From: Parabacteroides sp900760525 | Lineage (GTDB): Bacteria; Bacteroidota; Bacteroidia; Bacteroidales; Tannerellaceae | NCBI RefSeq assembly: GCF_049860805.1 | Contig: NZ_CP187555.1 | Span: forward strand, 5,097,978 to 5,161,977 | Direction: 5' to 3' | DNA: 64,000 bases | In this document: positions 7,814-16,672 of the stretch, in pieces | Numbering within the stretch: the first letter of the stretch is position 1 | Layout of the letters: every line of letters starts with the position of its first letter | Program-made: the position numbers and the translations under genes | Notes under the pieces: generated by a model | The model's database searches: none | Seen by the model: the letters and a program-made list of their open reading frames with translations, nothing else | Told to the model about the DNA's origin: nothing

Positions 7814-10800
7814 ATGAACAAAACAAAAGCTACAATCAAACGGCTGCATACGATCATGCTGGTCTGTTTATTTAGTGTGTTTGTCGCCGCGGCCGCCTAT
7901 GCCCAGCATACGGTTTCCGGCGTTGTCAAGGATGTGACCGGTGAACCTATCATCGGGGCGAACGTAGTCGAGAAGGGGACTACGAATGGTTCCATTACCG
8001 ATATCGACGGTAAATTTTCTTTTACTATCTCTAAACCGGCTGTGACGCTGGCTGTTTCCTACATCGGTTATCAGCCGCAGGACTATGCTTACAAAGGACA
8101 GGGAAATGTGATTATCACTTTGAAAGAGGACTTGCAAAACCTCGACGAAGTCGTGGTGGTCGGCTACGGTGTGGCCAAGAAGCGGGACCTGACCGGTTCG
8201 GTAGCCTCGGTAAAAGGAGAGAAATTGCAGGAGACCGCTTCTTTCAGTGCGGCACAGGCTTTACAGGGACGTGCTGCCGGTGTAACGATTTTGTCGACGA
8301 GTGCCAAACCGGGTGAGGACGTACAGGTCCGTGTGCGTGGTAACAGGTCTTTGAAGGCGACAAACGATCCGTTGTATGTCGTGGACGGTATTCCTATCGT
8401 TGTGGCATTGAGTGAATTGAGCCCTTCCGATATCGAGTCGGTCGAAGTGTTGAAAGATGCTTCCGCCACAGCTATCTACGGGTCGCGTGGTGCAAATGGC
8501 GTTATTTTGGTGACAACAAAGAAGGGAAAAGAAGGTAAGGTGCAGGTCGATTATAATGGCTATGTCGGTGTACAGCAGGCTGCCCGTAAGATCGAAATGT
8601 TCGATGGCGGCGAGTGGGTCGAAATGGTGCGCGAGGCGAATCGTGCTACCAACAAGACAACCCCGTATCCGCTTGTCCCGACATTGGATTGGGACCGTAA
8701 GATCGGTTATTTCAATGCCGATCCGAGTATCATGAGCAAGATCGAACAGGGATATGACGAGAACGGTGTCTGGCATTCCGACCGTGTCCCTTACAACGAC
8801 TGGACGGAGGAGGCCTTGCGCATTGCTCCGATCCACAACCATGAAGTCAGTGTTCGGGGAGGCACGGAGAAACTGAAGATGCTTGCTTCCGCTACCTATT
8901 TCGGACAAGAAGGCGTGGTGAAGGGACAAGATTATCAGCGTTATTCGGTTCGCGTCAATTTTGACTGGACTTTAAACAAATATGTGAAGGTCGGCGGTTC
9001 AACCTCTTTTTCTCATCTTGATCGTAATAACGGAGGTAACCTTTATGATGGTGTGAAGTTGACATATCCATTGGCTGATATTTATGATGCAAATGGTAAC
9101 ATCATTGAAGCCCGTCCCGGTAACGATCCGCAGTTATGGAATAAATTCCTGAACCTTGAACATGAAAAGAAGGAGATAAAGAAAGACCGTTTCCTGGGAA
9201 GTTATTATTTAGACGTCACGCTTCCGTTCGATATTAAATATCGTTCGAATGTCGGTATCGACATAGGTCCCTGGTACGGCAACGAGTTCTACGGGGCGTT
9301 GAGTTCGGACCGTTCCGGCAGTCCGGCGCGTGCTGTCAATGCTCGTGACAACCGCCGTATGTACACGTGGGAAAACCTGTTGTTCTATAACAAGACTTTT
9401 AAAAAAGATCATACTCTGGGTTTGACTTTCTTGCAGTCTATCCAGCAGGAAACATACGAGAAGTCGGAAATCAAGGTGAAAGACCTGCCTTATGAGAACC
9501 AGACTTGGAACAATGTCGGTTCAGCTCAGACGATCGAGTCCGTATCGAGCGATTACCAGCGTTGGAATCTGGCTTCTTTCATGGGACGTGTGAACTATAA
9601 CTACAAAGACCGCTATCTGCTGACGGTGTCTGCCCGCTACGACGGTTCTTCCCGTTTGGCGCCGGGGCATAAATGGGTGCTGTTCCCCTCTGCTGCCCTT
9701 GCATGGCGTGTCAAGGAGGAATCGTTCCTCAAAGATGTCGACTGCCTGAGTAATTTGAAGCTCCGCTTAGGTTGGGGTATCACCGGCAACACGGCCATCG
9801 ATCCTTACAAGACGCAGGGCAGCCTCGAATACGGGCGTTACAGCTATGGTTCGAACGGCGTGCTGGCCTTCTATCAGAAAGAGATGCCGAACCCGAACTT
9901 GTCATGGGAAAAGACTGAGCAATGGAATGCCGGTATCGATTTCGGTTTCTTGAACGGCCGGATAGGGGGTAGCGTGGATTTGTATCTTCAGAACACGAAC
10001 GACCTCTTGATGGACCGCCAGTTGCCGATTGTTTCCGGTTTCGGCAATGTGACGACCAATATCGGACACATCCGTAACAAAGGTCTGGAAGTAACCTTGA
10101 ATACGGTCAATATCGATGCGAAGAACTTCAAATGGACGACTGATTTTATGTTCTCCGTCAACAAGGAGGAGATCGTGGAACTCTATAACGGGAAAGTCGA
10201 CGACGAAGGGAATAAATGGTTTATCGGCCAGCCCGTGAAAGTGTTCTATGATTATAAGGCCGACGGTATTTGGCAACTGGAAGATGCTGCCGAACTCGAA
10301 AAGTGGGGAGGCATCTTTAAACCAGGCGATATCAAGATTGTCGACCGCAATGGCGACTATAAGATCACTTCCGAAGACCGCTTTATCCTCGGTCATGAGA
10401 ATCCGACCGTGACGTTGAGCATGAGTAATTATTTAGATTATAAGGATTTTGATTTTAGTTTCTTTCTGAATGGAGCTTTCGGGCAGACAAAATCTTTTGA
10501 TAGGGGATGGAGTTTGAACGGGCGTTATAACGGTGCGAAAGTGAACTACTGGCGTATTATCGGCGAGGATGAAAACGGCAATCCGATCAGTAACCACAGT
10601 AACGAGGCTCCGCGTCCGAATATCGACTTCGAGAACCCGAACTACATTTCTTCTCTTTATAAGGAAGACGCTTCGTTCCTGAGAATCGGGCAGGTGACGT
10701 TGGGCTATACCTTGCCGAAGACGTTGTTGCAGAATGTCGGCATTCAGAAGTTGCGCGTGTATGCAACCGTACAGAATGCGTATGTCTTTACAGGCTATTC

Positions 10801-10882
10801 AGGTACGGACCCTGAAAGTGGGGGCGACTTCAATGAACCGATGCCGAGGACGTATCTGTTTGGTGTGAACCTGAGCTTTTGA
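7814..10882 (+). CDS. SusC/RagA-type TonB-dependent outer-membrane transporter
   Basis: Imports oligosaccharides (or other large nutrients) across the outer membrane using TonB energy, together with the SusD lipoprotein encoded next. Signal peptide of about 30 residues ending AAAAYAQ; then a carboxypeptidase-regulatory-like domain (about 32-105, VSGVVKDVTGEPIIGANV); the SusC signature LDEVVVVGYG; plug domain (about 115-235, YVVDGIPI and GSRGANGVILVTTKKG); and a beta-barrel to the terminal Phe. There is no STN signalling domain, unlike the second SusC in this window, so it is not expected to talk to an anti-sigma factor. Substrate unknown; the GH92/GH2 pair to the left hints at a mannose/galactose glycan. 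Confidence 0.95.
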   Translation: MNKTKATIKRLHTIMLVCLFSVFVAAAAYAQHTVSGVVKDVTGEPIIGANVVEKGTTNGSITDIDGKFSFTISKPAVTLAVSYIGYQPQDYAYKGQGNVIITLKEDLQNLDEVVVVGYGVAKKRDLTGSVASVKGEKLQETASFSAAQALQGRAAGVTILSTSAKPGEDVQVRVRGNRSLKATNDPLYVVDGIPIVVALSELSPSDIESVEVLKDASATAIYGSRGANGVILVTTKKGKEGKVQVDYNGYVGVQQAARKIEMFDGGEWVEMVREANRATNKTTPYPLVPTLDWDRKIGYFNADPSIMSKIEQGYDENGVWHSDRVPYNDWTEEALRIAPIHNHEVSVRGGTEKLKMLASATYFGQEGVVKGQDYQRYSVRVNFDWTLNKYVKVGGSTSFSHLDRNNGGNLYDGVKLTYPLADIYDANGNIIEARPGNDPQLWNKFLNLEHEKKEIKKDRFLGSYYLDVTLPFDIKYRSNVGIDIGPWYGNEFYGALSSDRSGSPARAVNARDNRRMYTWENLLFYNKTFKKDHTLGLTFLQSIQQETYEKSEIKVKDLPYENQTWNNVGSAQTIESVSSDYQRWNLASFMGRVNYNYKDRYLLTVSARYDGSSRLAPGHKWVLFPSAALAWRVKEESFLKDVDCLSNLKLRLGWGITGNTAIDPYKTQGSLEYGRYSYGSNGVLAFYQKEMPNPNLSWEKTEQWNAGIDFGFLNGRIGGSVDLYLQNTNDLLMDRQLPIVSGFGNVTTNIGHIRNKGLEVTLNTVNIDAKNFKWTTDFMFSVNKEEIVELYNGKVDDEGNKWFIGQPVKVFYDYKADGIWQLEDAAELEKWGGIFKPGDIKIVDRNGDYKITSEDRFILGHENPTVTLSMSNYLDYKDFDFSFFLNGAFGQTKSFDRGWSLNGRYNGAKVNYWRIIGEDENGNPISNHSNEAPRPNIDFENPNYISSLYKEDASFLRIGQVTLGYTLPKTLLQNVGIQKLRVYATVQNAYVFTGYSGTDPESGGDFNEPMPRTYLFGVNLSF

Positions 10883-10912
10883 TAATAACTAACATGATAA
10901 ATAGACGATAGT

Positions 10913-12778
10913 ATGAAAAATATAATAAAATATGGTTTGCTGTCTTTAGTGGCAGCAGCCGGCGTGTCGTGCGAATCATTCCTGAATGAAAAGGTGGTCA
11001 GCGGGGTGTCGTATGATTATCTGGAAACAAAGACCGGTATAGAGACTGCCGTGAACGGTGTCTATTCGACCATGCGCTGGTATGTCGGTGGCGAGCGTTA
11101 TTATTGCCTGACCGAGTATGGCGTGGATTATGTCTGGGAAGGGGCCGATGGCGGTAATAAGGATGCTTTCAATAAATACAGCAATCAGCTGAACTCTTCT
11201 TTCGGTATGTTGTATGAATTTTGGGAAAATGCCTATAAAGGTATTACACGTGCCAATACGGCATTGATGTTCTTGCCGAAAGTGGGAGATATGACCGAAG
11301 CCGAGAAAGTGGCGCGGGAAGGTGAACTTCGTTTCATGCGTGCTTATTTCTATTTTGATCTGGTTCAGCATTTCGGACGTATCCCGTTGTTGAGTGAAGG
11401 GAATGTTTCGCAGATCATAACCGATTTCCCGCGTGCGTCGGTTGCGGACTTGTATGCCTTTATCATTAGCGACCTGCGTTACTCGTTTGATGCTCTGCCC
11501 GATGTCGCCATGCAGGCGGATCGTGGCCGTGCAACCAAATGGGCGGCTGCTAACTTGCTTTCGAAAGTCTACCTGACAAGGGGCAGCGCCGTGAAAGACC
11601 AGCGTGGACAGAAACCGACCGACATGGACAGTACTGCCTATTTTGCCGAGGCTGTCATCAACTCTGGCAAATTTGCCCTGGAACCGGACTATTCGTTGAC
11701 GATCGACCAGGACAGGCAAAAGGTTTCGTCCGAGACGATCTGGGGTGTCGAGTTTACAAACGACGTCTTGTTTAACGGCTCGGATGGGAATAAGATGCAC
11801 TTGTATTGGGTTCCGACTTACGAGAAGTTGCCGGGAATGCAGCGTGACCTCCAGCAGGGACGTGCCTGGAAGCGTGTGAAGCCGACTCCTTATTTACAAA
11901 CTGAGTTGTTCGACCATCTGAATGATTCCCGTATGTATAAGATGTTCAGCTGGGTGTTCTATGCCAATAAGGAATCGTCTATTCCCGTATGGCAGGATAA
12001 ATATTACTATGTGGATGAGAACGGTAAGACAACGGATGATTTGTTGTATGAAACTCCGGCGGAACTGGTAGGTAAGCCTAAATTCGCTTTGGGAGATACG
12101 GCTGTCTATTTTATCCCGAAATACTATGGGGCAAAAGACTATAAAGGAACCGTGATCGACAAAGCGAAAAACCGCCAGATGCAGTTGGACATAGCGAAGG
12201 CCCGTTATACTTTAATTCCTGTGGATGAAAACACGAACCACTTTTTCCCTTGCCTGAAGAAATGGCTCGATACGCAACGTCCGGATATGAACTATGAGCA
12301 GGGAGGACGTAACTTTGTCCGGATGCGCCTGGGTGAGACTTATCTGATAGCTGCCGAAGCTTATGGCAGAAAGGGTGATTTCGAGAAGGCTGCCTCGCTG
12401 ATCAACATCGTCCGTAAACGTGCCGCCTATAAGGAAGGAGAAGCCAAACCGCAGGAGTGGTGGCAGATAGATGGTGGCAATATAGCTAACCTGACCGGTT
12501 CGACCGAAAAGTCGATATTAGTGACGCCAGCAGAGATCAGTGACGATTTTATCGGCTTTATGCTGGATGAACGTGCCCGTGAAACATACGGCGAGATGAA
12601 CCGTTGGGAAGACTTGGTGCGTACGGAAACTTTGTACGAGCGTGTGAAGAAGTTTAATCCGGATGCCGCTCCGAATATACGGGAATATCACAAGCTCCGT
12701 CCGATCCCGCAGAACCATATCGACCGCCTGTCTCCGAAGCCGTCTGCCGAAGAGGCGCAGAATGAAGGATACTATTAA
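10913..12778 (+). CDS. SusD/RagB-type outer-membrane lipoprotein
   Basis: Surface lid and glycan-binding partner of the preceding SusC; the gap is 30 bases, so one operon. Lipoprotein signal with lipobox GVSC (Cys20). The TPR-like SusD fold shows in GELRFMRAYFYFDLVQHFGRIPLL and in the C-terminal block FIGFMLDERARETYGEMNRWEDLVRT, which ends near the family's usual LRPIPQNHIDR. The 621-aa length is within range. Ligand cannot be told from the sequence. Confidence 0.95.
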   Translation: MKNIIKYGLLSLVAAAGVSCESFLNEKVVSGVSYDYLETKTGIETAVNGVYSTMRWYVGGERYYCLTEYGVDYVWEGADGGNKDAFNKYSNQLNSSFGMLYEFWENAYKGITRANTALMFLPKVGDMTEAEKVAREGELRFMRAYFYFDLVQHFGRIPLLSEGNVSQIITDFPRASVADLYAFIISDLRYSFDALPDVAMQADRGRATKWAAANLLSKVYLTRGSAVKDQRGQKPTDMDSTAYFAEAVINSGKFALEPDYSLTIDQDRQKVSSETIWGVEFTNDVLFNGSDGNKMHLYWVPTYEKLPGMQRDLQQGRAWKRVKPTPYLQTELFDHLNDSRMYKMFSWVFYANKESSIPVWQDKYYYVDENGKTTDDLLYETPAELVGKPKFALGDTAVYFIPKYYGAKDYKGTVIDKAKNRQMQLDIAKARYTLIPVDENTNHFFPCLKKWLDTQRPDMNYEQGGRNFVRMRLGETYLIAAEAYGRKGDFEKAASLINIVRKRAAYKEGEAKPQEWWQIDGGNIANLTGSTEKSILVTPAEISDDFIGFMLDERARETYGEMNRWEDLVRTETLYERVKKFNPDAAPNIREYHKLRPIPQNHIDRLSPKPSAEEAQNEGYY

Positions 12779-12794
12779 TAGGTGAAAGTTGAGA

Positions 12795-12857
12795 GTTGAA
12801 AGTGAAAAGTTGAAATAGCAACAAAAAACTTTCAACTTTCAACTTTTCACTTTTAAC
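12795..12857. repeat. TTGAAA-type hairpin between convergent susD and peptidase genes
   Basis: A 21-base arm (12795-12815, GTTGAAAGTGAAAAGTTGAA...) is complementary to 12837-12857 with one mismatch, around a 21-base loop containing an A run. It lies between two convergent stop codons and could terminate both. The arms consist of repeated TTGAAA-like words, as in two hairpins among the tRNA genes (21604-21686, 21780-21849). Confidence 0.72.
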
Positions 12858-12863
12858 ACGTTT

Positions 12864-14261
12864 TTACTCTTCTTCCGCAAACATCGGGTCCCAAGCCGGT
12901 AACCTTGTCGGTGTTTGTTTCAATACTTCCTTGACTTTGTCGGTGATGAATTTCTTGTTGACAACTAAGCGGAACATATATTCGTTGAACCATTCGTCCG
13001 TCATGATCAGATGGCCGTTGTTAGCGCCCGGACCCCAACTGTTTTCCACCATCCATTTTTTAGGTTGGCCGTTGGCATCCAAGTCTACTGCCATCAATGT
13101 CATGGCGTGGGAAGAGCCGCTGGCGAATGTCTGGATGCGCTGTTTCTTGTCCATACCGAAAGTCGTGCCCATCAGCGAACCGTAGTCATAATAGTCGACA
13201 TCGAGCACTCCGCGGTTACGGTCGAAGAATTTACCCACGTCACAGGAGAAATACATCATGGTACTGTCCTTGATGGAGGCGATCGCCATTTCTTTGATAT
13301 CTTCTATCGGAAGGTTGACGTATGTCCAGTTCTTGCCGTCATAGGCATGGCGGTCAAAATCGATCTCATATAATTTGTAGTAGTCGCGGCTCGGATCGTT
13401 CATCAGCATGACGTAGTTGTTCTTCAAATCTTCGCCCACGAATTCCTGATAGAACGATTGCGGGGTATATTCTTTTGTTTCGACCGGTTTGCCGCTTGCG
13501 TCTTTGCGGGTCCAGGTGAATTTCGTAGGAGGTTCTCCGAGGTTGAGGACCAGCATGCGGTAGATTTCGCCTAACATCTCTGTCTTGCGTTTTGCCAGCG
13601 TTTCCGGTTTCGAGCCTTTTGCGTCACGCAATACCAATCCGTATTCTTTCAGTTTCAGGCCGATCAGGTTGGACATACGGCTGGTGTTGTCGCTGCTATA
13701 CGTTTCGACCATGACACCGGAAGGAACGATGCCGTATTTCATCAGGTTGTCGGATATGCCGGTGAACTGTCCACCGTCTCCGATCGGATTCTTGAACAGC
13801 CACTCCACCATCTTGTCGTCGATCGGCTTTTCCCGTGTGTCGATGATTCCTTGGAGGAAAAGGTTGGCCTTCTCGAGCTGGTCCCAGAAGAAGTTATAGT
13901 TCTGCGAGAGTTCGAATTCCGGCAAGTTATACTTGGCGATGACCTGTGCACGTATTACGTTCAGCCCCGTAAACAACCAGCAGCGGCCGGATGATTTTTG
14001 GTTCGTGATCCCTTTGCTGTTCACTTTGTTGGAAAAGTAGGTGTCGAAATTGTTTTTACTGTCGTTGTTGATTGCCAGTTTGTTGATGTCGTTACCCGCG
14101 ATCGCGTTGTGAATGGCTTTGTCGGCCGGCGTTCCTTTGTAGGCTTGCTTGATTTCCTGCAACATCCCGGAAGAGATACCACCTTCCTGCCTGCCCTGTC
14201 CATAAGCCGATAACGATAGCCCGAATGCAAGGGCTGTTATCCACAGATTGTTTCTTCTCAT
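12864..14261 (-). CDS. C1-family (bleomycin hydrolase/PepC-like) cysteine peptidase, exported
   Basis: Papain-fold aminopeptidase of the bleomycin hydrolase group. An N-terminal signal peptide (to about residue 22, SAYGQ) sends it to the periplasm, whereas classical PepC enzymes are cytosolic. The catalytic triad is visible: Cys94 in SSGRCWLF, His in SGSSHAMTLMAVD and Asn in VENSWGPG. Length of 465 aa is normal. It heads a run of reverse-strand genes but is separated by 53 bases from the HAD gene. Role probably peptide trimming for nutrition. Confidence 0.9.
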   Translation of the reverse strand: MRRNNLWITALAFGLSLSAYGQGRQEGGISSGMLQEIKQAYKGTPADKAIHNAIAGNDINKLAINNDSKNNFDTYFSNKVNSKGITNQKSSGRCWLFTGLNVIRAQVIAKYNLPEFELSQNYNFFWDQLEKANLFLQGIIDTREKPIDDKMVEWLFKNPIGDGGQFTGISDNLMKYGIVPSGVMVETYSSDNTSRMSNLIGLKLKEYGLVLRDAKGSKPETLAKRKTEMLGEIYRMLVLNLGEPPTKFTWTRKDASGKPVETKEYTPQSFYQEFVGEDLKNNYVMLMNDPSRDYYKLYEIDFDRHAYDGKNWTYVNLPIEDIKEMAIASIKDSTMMYFSCDVGKFFDRNRGVLDVDYYDYGSLMGTTFGMDKKQRIQTFASGSSHAMTLMAVDLDANGQPKKWMVENSWGPGANNGHLIMTDEWFNEYMFRLVVNKKFITDKVKEVLKQTPTRLPAWDPMFAEEE

Positions 14262-14314
14262 GATATAATTTGTTTAGTTTTTAAGTGTTCTGTCACAAAA
14301 GTAGTTTAATTTCT

Positions 14315-14971
14315 TTATATATGGAACAGCAGGTTGCGCAGTCCGGCAATATCCTCTACGATATAGTCCGCACCGGCTTGCGACAACTCTTCCCGGTTAC
14401 CGTAGCCGTAAAGCACGCCGATCGAATCGAGTCTGTTCTCTTTGGCTCCGATGATATCATGTTTGCGGTCGCCGATCATGACGACTGAGGGATGGTTCGT
14501 CAGGTTATTGCTTTCCAATACATGGCGGATCACATCTCCTTTTGTATAAAAGGAACCGTCCAAGCCGCTACCGGCGACGAAGGTGAAATAACGGGCGATA
14601 TCGAAATAGTCCAGGATGCGTTTGGCGAAGACTGTCGGTTTGGATGTCGCCAGCATCAGGATGCGTCCTTGCCGGGTTGCCTCTTCTAAAAAGTCTTTCA
14701 TGCCGTCATACAGTTTGTTCTCATAAATACCGGTATCGGCAAAACGTTCCCGGTACTTTTCTGTAGCCTCTTTGGCTTGTTCGTCCGTGAAATGATAGAA
14801 ATCCCGGAACGAGTCCAGAAGGGGAGGACCGATAAAAGGACATAACTCGCGGAGGTCGTTTACCTGTATGCCGAAATGGTTCAATGCATATTCGACGCAT
14901 CGGGTGATGCCGATCATCGGATCGGTAATCGTACCGTCCAGATCCAGCAGGATGTATTTGTATTCTTTCAT
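14315..14971 (-). CDS. HAD-superfamily phosphatase, phosphoglycolate phosphatase-like
   Basis: Small soluble HAD hydrolase. Motif I is DLDGT near the N-terminus with the two catalytic aspartates, followed by a helical cap domain; motif II is MLATSKP; the acidic motif IV is VMIGDRKHDIIGAKEN. I take the ATG at 14971 instead of the TTG two codons earlier; it begins 7 bases after the stop of the upstream serine hydrolase, so the two are cotranscribed. Substrate uncertain: phosphoglycolate, a nucleotide or pyrophosphate are all possible in this subgroup. Confidence 0.82.
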   Translation of the reverse strand: MKEYKYILLDLDGTITDPMIGITRCVEYALNHFGIQVNDLRELCPFIGPPLLDSFRDFYHFTDEQAKEATEKYRERFADTGIYENKLYDGMKDFLEEATRQGRILMLATSKPTVFAKRILDYFDIARYFTFVAGSGLDGSFYTKGDVIRHVLESNNLTNHPSVVMIGDRKHDIIGAKENRLDSIGVLYGYGNREELSQAGADYIVEDIAGLRNLLFHI

Positions 14972-14977
14972 TTGCAA

Positions 14978-16138
14978 TTAATTGTGTTGTTTACCTTGTT
15001 CCATGATATCCAGTGCTGCGGCCAGCCAGGTATCGATATCGTCCGGATAATGTTGTGACGTCCTTGTCTCGCTACGTTTGTGGCCGAGGCGGACGACAAC
15101 GGCGTTTTTGTCAGGGATGATAAAGACGTATTGTCCGAGTATTCCCCGCATGTACGGGATATCCATACCTTTGTAGTTCAGATGCCAGAACTGGAATCCG
15201 TAACAGTGGTTCGTTTCATTATATTCCGGGAAGAGGAGAGTCGTGTCGGGCGTAGTCGCTTCCTTCAGATAACTTTCGGAGATCAGTCGCTTGCCGTTCC
15301 AGTACCCGTTATTCAGAACGAGTTGTCCGAAACGGGCGAAATCGCGTGCGTTGCTGTTGAAACAGCAATATCCTTTTTCCATGCCCTCCTTTTTGTCTAA
15401 GCTCCATAAGGCGTTTTCTTCGGCCTGCAAGGGTGTCCAGAGCTTGCGGGAGACATAGGAACTGATGTTTTCTCCCGTCGCTTTTTCAACCAGGAACGCG
15501 AGAAGTTGTGTCACTCCGCTTTGATAGATGAAGTTTATGCCCGGCTCGGCAATCTCTTTCATGCCGAAAGCGATCTTGTGAAGGTCGTCTCCGTAGTAGA
15601 GTTGTGTTGTGGGAGAGAAGGGAGAGGAATAAGCCTCCTGGAAATCGACTCCCGCACTCATCGTCAGCAGGTGGCGGATGGTGAGTGGCTTTCCGTTATA
15701 TCCGCCGAATTCGGGGAAAAAGTCGCAGACCGGCTGGTCGACGTCCCGGATCACCCCGTCGTCTATGGCGCATCCGATAGCCAGCGAAACAATACTTTTT
15801 GCCATCGAAAACGAGTTGCTGTGCGATTTCGGCGAATAATCTTCCCAGTACTGTTCGAAAAGCAGCGTGCTGTCTTGTATGACAACATAGGCGACTGTCC
15901 CCAAGTTGTTGAATACCGGAAGATATTTATCCGGTATCGAGCAAGTGTTATAGGCTTTCGCCTGTTGCCACGGAGCTGGATCGCCCGCTTTGACGATCCG
16001 GTTCTCGAAGATCGGGTACTGGTCGATCTTGGGCAGGAAATGGGTGAGTGCCCTACGCAGGTAATAGTTGGAGGGCAATGCCAGAAAACCTCCTATGCAG
16101 CAGGCAACCAATAGCATTGCCCATCCAATCCTTTTCAT
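14978..16138 (-). CDS. Serine hydrolase of the class C beta-lactamase family, membrane-anchored
   Basis: Penicillin-binding-protein-like hydrolase. An N-terminal hydrophobic segment (residues about 5-21) acts as anchor or signal. The SxxK active site is Ser111-Met-Ala-Lys114 (FSMAKSIVSLA); Tyr in FIYQSGV is the second motif. Such proteins include esterases, peptidases and penicillin-binding proteins; a true beta-lactamase role is unlikely because the KTG box is not obvious. The stop is 6 bases before the HAD start, and its own start abuts the stop of the hexapeptide protein gene, so the three form an operon. Confidence 0.82.
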   Translation of the reverse strand: MKRIGWAMLLVACCIGGFLALPSNYYLRRALTHFLPKIDQYPIFENRIVKAGDPAPWQQAKAYNTCSIPDKYLPVFNNLGTVAYVVIQDSTLLFEQYWEDYSPKSHSNSFSMAKSIVSLAIGCAIDDGVIRDVDQPVCDFFPEFGGYNGKPLTIRHLLTMSAGVDFQEAYSSPFSPTTQLYYGDDLHKIAFGMKEIAEPGINFIYQSGVTQLLAFLVEKATGENISSYVSRKLWTPLQAEENALWSLDKKEGMEKGYCCFNSNARDFARFGQLVLNNGYWNGKRLISESYLKEATTPDTTLLFPEYNETNHCYGFQFWHLNYKGMDIPYMRGILGQYVFIIPDKNAVVVRLGHKRSETRTSQHYPDDIDTWLAAALDIMEQGKQHN

Positions 16139-16666
16139 CTATTCTTCTTCTTCTTCTTTATACCAGGATGAATACATGTGATAGTTCTTGGCGATCTTTT
16201 GGTTGATCTCCTTCGCCTGCTCCGGGTCTACCTTCTTCACGAACTTGGCCGGTACGCCGGCGTAGATGCTTCCCGGTTCGACGATGGTCTTGCTCAACAC
16301 GACCGATCCGGCAGCGACTATGGCACCTTCGCCGATCACGGCATGGTCCAGTACGACCGAACCCATCCCGATCAGGGCGCCGTTGCATATCTTTGCCCCG
16401 TGGATCGTGACATTGTGGCCGACCGACACATCGTCGCCGATCTCAATCGTCGATTTCTCGTATAAGGTGTGCAGGACGGAACCGTCCTGTATATTCACCC
16501 CGTTGCCGATACGGATGGAGTTTACATCGCCTCGCAGCACGGTTCCGAACCAGATGCTGCAACCTTCGCCTATCTCTACATCGCCGATAATGGTAGCGTT
16601 GTCTGCTAAAAACGTGTCTTTACCTATTTTGGGAGTAAAGCCTCTTACTGATTTTATTAAAGCCAT
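16139..16666 (-). CDS. Gamma-carbonic-anhydrase-like hexapeptide-repeat protein
   Basis: 175-residue left-handed beta-helix protein of the YrdA/PaaY group. Hexapeptide repeats run from about residue 20 to 145 (IGDVEIGEG, IEIGDDVSVG, VIGEGAIVAAG), with a C-terminal helix. Three histidines in the metal-ligand positions of gamma-carbonic anhydrases are present: VLHTLY and VGHNVTIHGAK. Carbonic anhydrase activity is plausible but not certain, as many relatives lack it. The tail is a run of glutamates. It lies 6 bases from the M24 aminopeptidase gene and forms an operon with its neighbours. Confidence 0.85.
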   Translation of the reverse strand: MALIKSVRGFTPKIGKDTFLADNATIIGDVEIGEGCSIWFGTVLRGDVNSIRIGNGVNIQDGSVLHTLYEKSTIEIGDDVSVGHNVTIHGAKICNGALIGMGSVVLDHAVIGEGAIVAAGSVVLSKTIVEPGSIYAGVPAKFVKKVDPEQAKEINQKIAKNYHMYSSWYKEEEEE

Positions 16667-16672
16667 AATTAA

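Noticed and set aside
14978..16138. Antibiotic-resistance beta-lactamase
   Set aside because: SxxK alone is shared with many esterases and peptidases; the KTG box is not evident, and it sits in a housekeeping-like operon.
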